The notes under the pieces: generated by a model
The model's input: only the letters and a program-made list of their open reading frames with translations
Databases searched by the model: none
Told to the model about the DNA's origin: nothing
Position numbers and translations under genes: made by a program
From: Calliphora vicina
Lineage: Eukaryota > Arthropoda > Insecta > Diptera > Calliphoridae
Direction: 5' to 3'
Assembly: GCF_958450345.1 (NCBI RefSeq)
Contig: NC_088780.1
Span: 63,263,533 to 63,327,532, forward strand
DNA: 64,000 nucleotides
Part shown: one piece after another, positions 32,024 to 41,729 of the stretch
How the letters are laid out: every line of letters begins with the position of its first letter
Position numbering within the stretch: the first letter of the stretch is position 1

Positions 32024-32145
32024 CCTCTTAAAAATTATATCTAAAAACACAAACGGTTGTAAACACAAATAAAATATCTATTAAAATTTTTTATCAATAA
32101 TTGCTAGACTGGACTGTGGTGTATTTTCAATTCTTTCTTTTTATA
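32024..32145 (-). promoter_or_regulatory. Candidate Ythdf promoter and untranslated first exon
   Basis: On the minus strand a TATAAAAAG string lies at about 32131-32139, and about 30 bases downstream is CACAGTCCAGTC, which could hold an initiator. A donor-like GAG|GTAAAC follows at about 32024. Only short motifs support this and AT-rich DNA gives many chance TATA boxes. Confidence 0.3.
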
Positions 32146-32685
32146 TTATATTTCTCCTCCTCCTTCAGAATAAAGAACAACCATTTTGCTTTTTGTTGCA
32201 CACTGCAAAGTTGCCAGACTAAGAGCACACGTTGGGGCATTCAAATGTGATAGACAACACAATTTTAATTTATCGTGCAAAAATGTGGAATCTACGAAAT
32301 CTTTTTTTCAATTAAATATACTATACTACATGACAACACTCTACATTTTATTAATGTTTGTTTATACACATTTTCCAGGAATATTTAAAACACAAGATCT
32401 GGCAACTGTAGATTTGTGCACACACACATGTGCATATATTTCGAGGTCTGTTTAATAAAAATGTCAACGGCCGCATTTCAGAGTTGAAATAATAGTAATA
32501 TTTTTTATTGATATAACTGATCCAACCAATAGTAGTCAGGTGTTCAAAATTCATCAATTTAATACACTGAGCTAAAAGATATATAAATTTATATACGTAA
32601 AATTAGTTTATTTTATTATTTATAAAATAATATTTGTGTAGCATATTCTGGGAAAATTAATAATAAAAAAACAATATGTAAGAAC

Positions 32686-33348
32686 TAGAGATGCCAAACG
32701 GGGAATCCCGTTCCCGAAAATCCGGGGTTTTCGGGATTTCCTCAATCCCGAAGCCCGGGATTTTTTAATTTTAAATACCGCGGTTTTCTGGATTTTGCAA
32801 ATCTCGTTTTTCATAAATAGATAGGGGAAATTTTAATTTTTGTATGCCTTTTCTTGCATTTTGATATTCTACATGCCCGAAAATCGCAAAGTGATGTTCA
32901 GCAAAGTTGTTAAGCTCAACTCCTGCTACAAAATAGTTAATAAAGGAAAACGGTATTTTTGGTTTTCCCTGAGTGGGGCTCTAGAAAATCAATTCTTCAC
33001 CTTTTTGTTAATTTTTATAACAAAACTCAATTTAAATCCTCTTCAAATGAAATAGATTTTATCTCAGATGAGGAACTCGAACAAAATAAAAATATTTCGA
33101 TTGCTAAAAGTCTAAAAGATATTATTAATAAATGTAAAAAACCCAAATAACAATAACGAAATCAAATTATAACGTAGATTTGCAACTTGAAAAGAAATAA
33201 ATCATTTTATTTCTGAAGGAACAAGATGAAAATACTTGCAGATTTGTTATAAGTATTAGCAAACGGGTTTGCAAATGTGAAAGATGTTTTTCTTTACCAA
33301 ATCCCGAACCCCGGGATTTTCAAAAATCAGTCCCGATTAGCATCTCAA
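32686..33348 (+). mobile_element. hAT-type element, 663 bp, with 8-bp duplication
   Basis: Flanked by GTAAGAAC at 32678-32685 and 33349-33356. The inverted ends are tagagatgccaaacgggg and, on the other strand, ttgagatgctaatcggg, followed by many cccggga/tcccgaa subterminal words. A plus frame within (32959-33150) reads RKSILHLFVNFYNKTQF and DEELEQNKNISIAKSLKDII, possibly a relic of a hAT transposase. 8-bp duplications and such ends are the hAT hallmark. Confidence 0.82.
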
Positions 33349-33463
33349 GTAAGAACATTTTTAAATAAATTAGCAAACAAAAACATTTAAAATATTACAC
33401 AAACAAAAATATTTTATTATAGTGTCTATAGTTTTGTGCAACATTGTCTGTATCTACCGATAT

Positions 33464-33580
33464 TTACTAGGGTATTCATTCGAGTAATGATCGTTCGATT
33501 AAAAATTACCATTTTCGAATAACGAATAATTCGAACAATTTTATAAAGAATACTCGAATAAAACGAATAAATTTACACAT
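33464..33580. repeat. Short copy of the TAGGGTATTC repeat
   Basis: Starts tagggtattcattcgagtaa and is full of TTCGAATAA words, like 16045 and 45625 (inverted). No coding sequence. Confidence 0.4.
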
Positions 33581-33647
33581 ACATACATTTAAATTTATTA
33601 AATTGCTTAAAATTTTTCATAATTCCAAATTTAAATAAGTAATAAAC

Positions 33648-33945
33648 CAAGGCGAATTCATACAAGGTGGTGTCAGTTCTACAAAAACAACGATTGGTCT
33701 TAACAAATGTCAAAAAACCAAAATGAAAAATTAAACAAATAAGTATTTAAACTTAATATAGTGTAGATAATTGAATAGTGAGGGCTTTAATTATTTATGT
33801 AAACAATAATTTTTTTGTTAATAAGCTTAGTATATGTAGATATTTAAATATAAAAACAAGGTTTGACAGTTGTTAGAACCAAAAAGCGAAAAAAAAAATT
33901 ATCAGCTGTTTGACTTTTGACTCCACCTTGTATAAATTCGCCTTG
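33648..33945. mobile_element. hAT MITE of the CAAGGCG family, copy 1
   Basis: 298 bp flanked by TAATAAAC at 33640-33647 and 33946-33953. Ends caaggcgaattcatacaagg and the inverse of caaggcgaatttatacaagg. The word tcagctg lies just inside the right end, as in copy 2. Non-coding. Confidence 0.85.
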
Positions 33946-34344
33946 TAATAAACTTACAAAAATTGTTTTGTTTCTGTCACTGTAGATGAGTGGTCCGATA
34001 GCAAGAAGTTACAATTCAAAAAACAAGTCTTTCAAAATGTTTAATTTAACACTTGATCCAATGAAAATAAAAGGTACGGAATAAAATATTTGTTATTTAG
34101 TAAAAAAAGGCTAAATGATTTTGGAATTGATTTTGAAACTGAAATTTTAGCCTCTAAACATGAACATATGCTGGTGAAATATTAGCAGAATCGCAATTAA
34201 TAATCAAAATATTATGTTATTCTGAAACAGTCGTCGAAAGTGATATTAAGGATGATATTTATAATAATTACGTTGACAATAAGTGTGTTCGTGTACTTTC
34301 CAGTAAAAATTATCCAGTAACTTTAATTTAGAGCGTAAAAATAT

Positions 34345-34625
34345 ATATATAAATCAATTTAAAACGTTTGTTTTGTGTTATTTTACTTCTTTTCTTTGCA
34401 AGTCTTGTAAATTGTGTTAATTTTCAACTTTTTTGTTTTTTTTTACATTTGCTACTCTCAATCTAAAAAAATATCCAAAAAAGTACGCGAACAACAATTT
34501 GTAAAAATAAGTTGTATTTTATTATAAATCAATTTAAAACGTTTGTTTTGTGTTATTTTACTCCTTTTCTTTGCGTTAATTTTCAACTTTTTTGTTTTGT
34601 TTACATTTGCAACAATTGGTCAATT
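34345..34625. repeat. Tandem duplication of about 180 bp
   Basis: The word aaatcaatttaaaacgtttg followed by ttttgtgttattttact(t/c)ctttt occurs at about 34351 and 34527, each followed by a related ttaattttcaacttttttg stretch. The second copy is shorter. Confidence 0.6.
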
Positions 34626-34711
34626 CACAAGGTCTCTTATCATGTCATATTGTCATAATGTTCTAATATTTCACAATGGTTTAAAATTGTTATTGTTGCT
34701 ATTCAAGCAAA

Positions 34712-34790
34712 AAATGTCCTTAACTATTACTACTCTGTAAGCTATAAGCTAATTCACAAGGTGTCCTAATTTCAGAAGTACTAAAATAAT
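34712..34790 (+). repeat. Source-like copy of the filler at 40790-40866
   Basis: About 75 bases from aaaaaatgtccttaactatt to ttcagaagtactaaa are identical to the block at 40790-40866. See the finding on the duplicated minisatellite. Confidence 0.8.
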
Positions 34791-35288
34791 AACATGAAAA
34801 AATACGACTGTTGCACAGTGGATACCCCCATAGGCCAAAAATAAATAAAACGATCACAAAATATTTAGACAAAATGCAAAAAAATTGTCTCTTAAATATC
34901 CAATCTTTTTAATAGCAAACCGGTTTTTGCTGGATATCTAACGGGACTTTTTAAAAATAAAATTAAAAGCATGAAAAAATATTCATTTGCAAAGCGCAGC
35001 TGAACGCTGGAAGAAAAATTCAAAGCAAAAGTGCACTGCAAAACGGACTTGCAATTGCTGTAGTCTACAAAATTAAATTATTTTCAATGGATTTTGAAGT
35101 TAAAAGTATTTATTTTATCTTTAGAAAATAATAAAACTAACTTGTGTTGTAATTCTTGTGAAATGAATGTTTTAGTTAACCTATATATTTGTTACTTTTT
35201 TGTAAAACTTCATTATGTTTACTTAAAGTTTTAGTTGTGTTCCCTCAAGATTCCCCCGTAGGGTTCTTTATCATTGTATTTATCTGAT
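34791..35288. other. Spacer, no gene recognised
   Basis: AT-rich, only short frames. Confidence 0.35.
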
Positions 35289-35466
35289 TCTTAATATAAT
35301 AAAAGTGCTGAAGTTAGTTGCGGAAATTTGCGGATGGGCGTGTAATCTTTAATATACTAACTCGCCCCACAGAGGGATTCTTAAGATAATAAAAGTGCTG
35401 AAGTTAGTTGCGGAAATTTGCGGATGGGCGTGTAATCTTTAATACACTAACTCGCCCCACAGAGGG
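35289..35466. repeat. Two direct tandem copies of about 88 bp
   Basis: The unit runs from gattcttaa(t/g)ataataaaa to actcgccccacagaggga and is repeated almost exactly (35289-35376, 35377-35466). It continues into a block with cacgcccaacgcccac and cacgcccaccgcccac words (35583, 35727) common in fly mobile repeats. Confidence 0.75.
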
Positions 35467-36460
35467 ATGGCTTCATACATTTTTTTGCAAAAATTATAAG
35501 GTGTGGTCGTAGAGCGCTGAAATTTGGCACAGAGAATTATATGGACTAAGTTAAGAAAAAAATGAAATCTTATCAAAATCGTCCACGCCCAACGCCCACT
35601 GCCCATACAATCCAAATTGATTTTTTCGCATACAATTGTTTATATACCAGCAAAAGTCTAGATTTTGGTACATACATTTATTGAAACCAAAAAGGAACTC
35701 ATGCCGAGTTTCAATAAAATCGGTCACGCCCACCGCCCACGAAACCTATTCATAGATTAGAATTTTTTGGATATTTCGTTTATTATTCAACAAAAAATTT
35801 TAAGTTTTCATCCTGTTCCGAAAACTTTCGAAAACAATTCTTTTTTAATCGAAACAAGACATTCCCACCTTTCATTTTATTAAAAAAAGAGCTTGGGGGA
35901 AAGTGGGGCTACATTTTTTTTCTCCATGGAAAATCAAAAATACAATAATTATTAGAGACTTATAGATTTGGGCATATCTTCTTCACGGTTTATGGTATCC
36001 CCATATTTTTTTTTTATTGATGTGGAAATGTTATATTTTTCAAATATGTTAAAGGTAAATGGAATTATTCGGAAAATTATACATATATAAACCACTGAAT
36101 TGCGTGAAAATATAAGTAAATTTTTGCTTAACACCCTTGCATGGACTTTACTTGCATGGACTTTTTTTAAAAATAAAATAAATTTTTTTTTTAAAACTAT
36201 AAGTGTACATTTCATCTTTAAACATTTCTCTACAAAACTGCATCATTTGATTGTTGAAATTAAGTGTTTGAAAAATTGACTTTTTGACACCAAAATCCCT
36301 CTGTGTCTTATTTTTGCATCGGTACATAAAAATCTGATCCATGGAGCTGAGGTAAGCAAGCATGTAGTAGTGTCAATAGGTGAATTATCGAAGGAAGCAG
36401 CTGAAGCGAAAAATAAGCATACATACCCGAAAAATATCGCGCAATATAACTTTGTATAAC
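35467..36460. other. Unassigned repeat-rich spacer
   Basis: Contains the cgcccac words noted above and AT-rich DNA; short frames lack known motifs. Confidence 0.35.
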
Positions 36461-36468
36461 TTTTTAAT

Positions 36469-36707
36469 CAAGGCGTATTAACAAGGTGAGTGCATAAAAT
36501 CAGCTGTTTCTTAATTCGCTGTGATTTTATGTACACTATATGTCAAACATTGTTTATGTTTACATTTGTTATTGTAAATAATATAGTAATATTTTAATTC
36601 GCCTTGATTTTGACATTTAACGTACATTTTAACAAATACAAATTGCCTGTTGTTTTTGCATTGTTGTATTTGTTGCCGGGACGCACTCACCTTGTTAATA
36701 CGCCTTG
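36469..36707. mobile_element. hAT MITE of the CAAGGCG family, copy 2
   Basis: 239 bp flanked by TTTTTAAT at 36461-36468 and 36708-36715. Inverted ends caaggcgtattaacaaggtg agree over at least 20 bp and continue with agtgc. It differs from copy 1 in the middle but shares ends and an inner atcagctg word. Confidence 0.86.
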
Positions 36708-37095
36708 TTTTTAATTTAGTTTTTTTTTCAGTGTATAATTCAAATGAATTAAAATGGAATAAAAATTTACTAAAATTGTTTAAAACAAACGAATTTTCAT
36801 ACTGAAATATTTTATTTCAAAAATTCATAAAACAAATCTAAAAGCCAATTAACCCTTGGCTGTGGCTACAGTTGTTAATATTTTTTCTAAAAAATTTGCA
36901 AACTTTAAGCTTTTTTAGTTTTGGAGATATTGATTATTGACCGCTTGTTCATATAAGGGAAACCACTGTGTGTTGTGAGCAACCCCTCATAACTAAGTGT
37001 GCTATTTCAAATCTAAATCAGCTGATATAAAAGGCCGATACAAAATAAAATTACAAAAATTGTCTGTTACAATGCCAAGTGAGAAAACTAAAATA

Positions 37096-39507
37096 ACACA
37101 GTGCAACAGTGAAAAAAACACACGATCATGACAGTATAGATTCGACTCTACTACCAAAGGGTAGTAAAACCCTATACTCAGTTTGCCCATTTTGGTGACC
37201 GATTTTTTTTTATGGGCCCCCAAAGTTTCTGAAAATCAGTGGGGCCTCTAAAAAAGGTGTCATCAGGTTTTGGTTAACAGCTAATTCAGACTTTGTGCTA
37301 CGGCTTAACTTTATATGGCAATAATATAGCTAAGAGTCCGCCAAATAAATTTTGTTAAAATTTGTTTCCAAAAAATAGCTTTTTCGTGCACTTTTGTTGA
37401 AAAAATATAGGAAGAAAATTTTTTTTTTTTACTTTTTTTAGAATAACTTCCAGGGACTCCTAATTTTTCAATAACAATATCCCGCAAAGTTGTAGCTACG
37501 GTAAATTTGAATAACTCTCGTGAACATATCAATGCAATCCGAACATACCTAGGTATTCTAAATAGCTGTCAAAAATCACTTTGTAGCTTAAAATTTGTAG
37601 TTTTTTACTAATTTTTGACTCTAAAACAATAATTTTTTGTTAAAAATGTATGTTCGAGTGTATACTTCTCTATTGTGCTGGAATAACGAAGAATGGGCAA
37701 ATCATTATCGGTATGATCCGGGCGCATAACTTTATCCAATCTTGATCATGCAAGACCGGCTTGATGCAAGATATGAAAAAACTTTAAAATTTTTGAAAGT
37801 GGGCAAGGTTGTGGAACTTCTGAAGTGTAAATATAAGCTTTTTATATAAGTTTTTGATATCGGTGGAAACCTTATGACTTAAAGATTGACATTTTAGTGA
37901 AATGAATAATTTTGTGACGTCATTTACCTTAAAAACTAATAATATTTTAAAATGGTGATTTTCCATCAAGAAAAATAAAAACTTTGAATTAATGTAAAAT
38001 TTGAACAGTTACAGACATCACAATAAAATTTGGAAGTAATATAGACCTAAATATTCGTAAGTCAATGGCATCACTAATGTTGCCATTCTTTGTTTTTAAA
38101 CACCGAAATTCCTGAAACGGCGAAAATTTGTTCCAAAAACGAAGTTTTTTTTAGAAAATAGCCCACTTTGACGTTATTTACAGCATGATAGTAAAAACGT
38201 TCTGTATGTATATAAACAACATATGGGGCTATACAAATGTGATGAGCTTTTGAGGGTCGGTGTTTTGCGTTTTTAGAATTTTTTACTCAAACCTAATTTT
38301 TTTTTTTCAAAATTGCCCAAGTTTGGATAGGGCTGGGGGGTACAATGTCCGCTTAAGTTAGTCAAGTTTTACCTTATATGTTTTTGCATTAAGTTCTCTT
38401 TCCAGATCATAAAAAAATTTATATAGTCCCGAAGAAAATTAGTTTTTTATAAAAGAAAAAATATGGGGACTTTTTTGGGAAAAAACTTAAAAAACACACG
38501 CATACAAAGTTGAAATATATAAAAAGATGCTTCAACTTTGGATGCGTGTAACTTTTTATAGGGACGAAATAATTGTTATCAGATTTGTTTTATTTTCTTT
38601 AGAATTTTATCGCAAATATACGTCATATATAAAAAAACAAATTTCGACCTTTCGTAGGCCCATCAAATTTAAAATACGAAAAAAAGATCGGGCAAAATTT
38701 AAAAAAATATTAAACCCAAATATCTCTTGAACTAAAAGAGATAACTACAGATAAAATCATATTTTTTGTAGACCTTCTCAAGGTCTATCTATATTTGAAA
38801 TTGCAGCTCATTCGGATCATAAATGACTTTTTGGTAATTTTTTTATAAATGTGTGACATTGAAGGTCCACCCACTGATCCCCATTCCGAACACCTCAGCC
38901 GAGTAAATAATACAGCACAACATAGAAGTGTGGACTTGATAATACTATTTTTACAAAAAAATCTTTGTTTTAGCGTCAAAAAATAGGAAAAACGAAAATT
39001 GTTAAGGTACAAAGTGATCTTTATGTGCTATGTAGAGTGACTAGACACATTCAGAATGCATTGATATGTTCACAAGAGTTATTCAAATTTACCGTAGCTA
39101 CAACTTTGCGAGATATTGTTATTGAAAAATTAGGAGTCCCTGGAAGTTATTCTAAAAAAAGTAAAAAAAAAAAATTTTCTTCCTATATTTTTTCAACAAA
39201 AGTGCACGAAAAAGCTATTTTTTGGAAACAAATTTTAACAAAATTTATTTGGCGGACTCTTAGCTATATTATTGCCATATAAAGTTAAGCCGTAGCACAA
39301 AGTCTGAATTAGCTGTTAACCAAAACCTGATGACACCTTTTTTAGAGGCCCCACTGATTTTCAGAAACTTTGGGGGCCCATAAAAAAAAATCGGTCACCA
39401 AAATGGGCAAACTGAGTATAGGGTTGTACTACCCTTTGGTAGTAGAGTCGAACCTATACTGTCATGATCTTGTGTTTTTCCAAAAGTCTCCATTTGTTGC
39501 ATAGTGT
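37096..39507. mobile_element. 2.4 kb element with about 410-bp inverted arms, family unknown
   Basis: The ends are acacagtgcaaca on the left and acactatgcaaca (opposite strand) on the right. After a short gap the arms match almost base for base from about 37118-37540 and 39055-39478, including cgactctactaccaaagggt, gggactcctaatttttcaat and ttgtagctacggtaaatttg. The middle (37560-39050) is AT-rich with short frames only, for example 38527-38730, no known domain. A single third arm lies at 55716-56148. Frames reading through the arms are mirror images, not genes. Confidence 0.75.
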
Positions 39508-39960
39508 AATAATTATTTTCTATAGCGTCCATTAAATATTATTCTGCAACCACTTTTACGAAAACAAATAAAAATTTTGTTGAAAAAATAATTGTAAACA
39601 GCTGATTATCAGAGACCTGTGTCGAACACTTTTATCGGCGGCTGAGGCTTGTGAAAAATGGTATGGCGGTTTTGCTTAATTTTTCGAGACTAGAATTTTT
39701 GACTGCGATTCTTGGTATTATCAGCGACTCGACGGCTCGGCGTATGCGGCTAGTAGGTGTTCGGCGCAGGTCTCTGCTGGTTGGTTACATATTACACATA
39801 TTAAATGCAATTAAGTTTAATATTGGGATTCCTTGCCTTAAAACGGTTAACTGCACGGATACTTTTTTGGTGATACTTTTCGTACAATTATTGAATTTAT
39901 GTAAATTTTTATGTTTTTAATGAAAATGTTTGTTTATAAGATTTTTTATAAAATGAATTA
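39508..39960. other. Spacer with a short GC-richer patch
   Basis: 39620-39780 is richer in G and C (gactcgacggctcggcgtat) than its surroundings, but the open frame across it has no ATG start with a clear motif. Origin unknown. Confidence 0.3.
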
Positions 39961-41452
39961 AAACAAGTAAGAGTGATATATTCGGCTATGCCGAATCTTA
40001 TATACCCTTCACCTTTGTTGTGGATGCATTATTTTTTTTATAATTAGTATATAGGTATGTATGTACATTGCCCACTTTCAGCTTACAGCATCCTAAATTT
40101 ATCAAGAACACAAAAAACAACAACAACGCCAAACGAAACAGAACACCAAAAGAAAAAACAAAAACAAAATACGCAAGGCAATGAAACCAGCACACATCCA
40201 AACATACGTTTAATTGTATAAAAAACAACAACAACGCCAAAAGAAACAAAACACAAAAGAAAAACAAAATACGCAAAGCATGCACATTCAAACATACGAT
40301 TTGTTGATTTTTTGTCAAAAAAAACAACACACAACCAAACAAAAGTTTAGTTGTATAAAAAACAACAACAACGCCAAAAGAAACAAAACACAAAAAAAAA
40401 ACAAAATACGCAAAGCTTGCACATCCAAACATATGTTTTGTTGTTTTTTTGTCAAAAAAACCAACACACAACCAAACAAACGTTTAGTTGTATAAAAAAC
40501 AACAACAACGCCAAAAGAAACAAAACATAAACAAAAAACAAAATACGCAAATCTTGCACATCCAACCATACGTTTTGTTGCTTTTTTGTCAAAGCATGCA
40601 ATACATTGTGTTTTTTGATGAAATTTTCAGAGGTTGTCTCGGATTTTTGCTCATATCTCCGTTATTTATGGACGGATTTTGCTGATTTTAAATAGCAAAA
40701 TTCTCGAAAGTATGTCTGACAGAATTGTTGAAGGTTTGGATCCCGGAGAAATCTGGGGCCTTCAGAAAATTGATTTCAACAGACAGACAAAAAATGTCCT
40801 TAACTATTACTACTCTGTAAGCTATAAGCTAATTCACAAGGTGTCCTAATTTCAGAAGTACTAAAGTAAACAAAAGTTTAGTTGTATAAAAAACAACAAC
40901 AACGCCAAAAGAAACAAAACACAAAAAAAAAACAAAATACGCAAAGCTTGCACATCCAAACATATGTTTTGTTGTTTTTTTGTCAAAAAAAACCAACACA
41001 CAACCAAACAAACGTTTAGTTGTATAAAAAACAACAACAACGCCAAAAGAAACAAAACATAAACAAAAAACAAAATACGCAAATCTTGCACATCCAACCA
41101 TACGTTTTGTTGCTTTTTTGTCAAAGCATGCAATACATTGTGTTTTTTGATGAAATTTTCAGAGGTTGTCTCGGATTTTTGCTCATATCTCCGTTATTTA
41201 TGGACGGATTTTGCTGATTTTAAATAGCAAAATTCTCGAAAGTATGTCTGACAGAATTGTTGAAGGTTTGGATCCCGGAGAAATCTGGGGCCTTCAGAAA
41301 ATTGATTTCAACAGACAGACAGACAGACGGACATGGCTTAATCGACTCCGCTATCTATAAGGATCCAGAATATATATACTTTATAGGGTCGGAAATGAAA
41401 AATGTAGAAATTACAAACTTATATATACCCTTCTCATGAAGCTGATGGGTAT
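39961..41452 (+). mobile_element. DINE/Helitron-like element with central minisatellite, copy 3
   Basis: Starts aaaacaagtaagagtgatat with the palindrome ttcggctatgccgaa. It ends with gacagacagacggacatggc, tatagggtcgg and a terminal hairpin in which tataccc (from 41425) pairs with gggtata (to 41453). The centre (about 40110-40600, repeated 40870-41105) holds 110-140-bp tandem units with acaacaacaacgccaaaaga. DINE-1 elements are known for variable central repeats and a 3' hairpin. Frames of 60-157 codons in it arise from the repeat and are not genes. Confidence 0.6.
40110..41105. repeat. Minisatellite, about 135-140 bp units
   Basis: The word acaacaacaacgccaaa starts near 40110, 40222, 40362, 40496, 40890 and 41030. 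Units share acgcaaa(g/t)c(a/t)tgcaca, catccaacata and tttttgtcaaaa words. The last two units come from the later duplication. Confidence 0.8.
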
Positions 41453-41729
41453 AAAAAGGTTTAAATATGTATTGAAAAGTGACCATAAATAACTAGTTTA
41501 TATTATGAGTATGTCTGTACGGAGACTTTATTGATTCAGTGTATATGGTGTATTATGAGTCGATTGTCATAAAATATTTTAACGTGATTTTTATGTATTT
41601 ATATGGGAGCTGTTGTCAAATATGGACCGATATTCACAAAATTCAGTAGTATGATTTTAAAAGGTTAAACCAAAAACACCAGGTATGCTTAGATATTTAA
41701 GTGTAAATAAAAAAAATTAAGCCCTCAAA

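Noticed and set aside
37311..39282. Two identical 73-85 residue frames starting CSRELFKF/CSQELFKF
   Set aside because: They are the same sequence in the two inverted arms of one element; no family motif, and the frame decays in the third arm.
39651..39920. 89-codon plus frame in a GC-richer patch
   Set aside because: Begins at a GTG, shows no motif, and its second half is ordinary AT-rich DNA; not enough to call a gene.
40110..41105. CRISPR-like array
   Set aside because: Units are long, contiguous tandem repeats without unique spacers, in a eukaryotic genome; this is a minisatellite.
40083..41133. Several frames of 83-157 codons with repeated membrane-like sequence
   Set aside because: They arise from reading through the minisatellite units on the minus strand; the repeats are non-coding.
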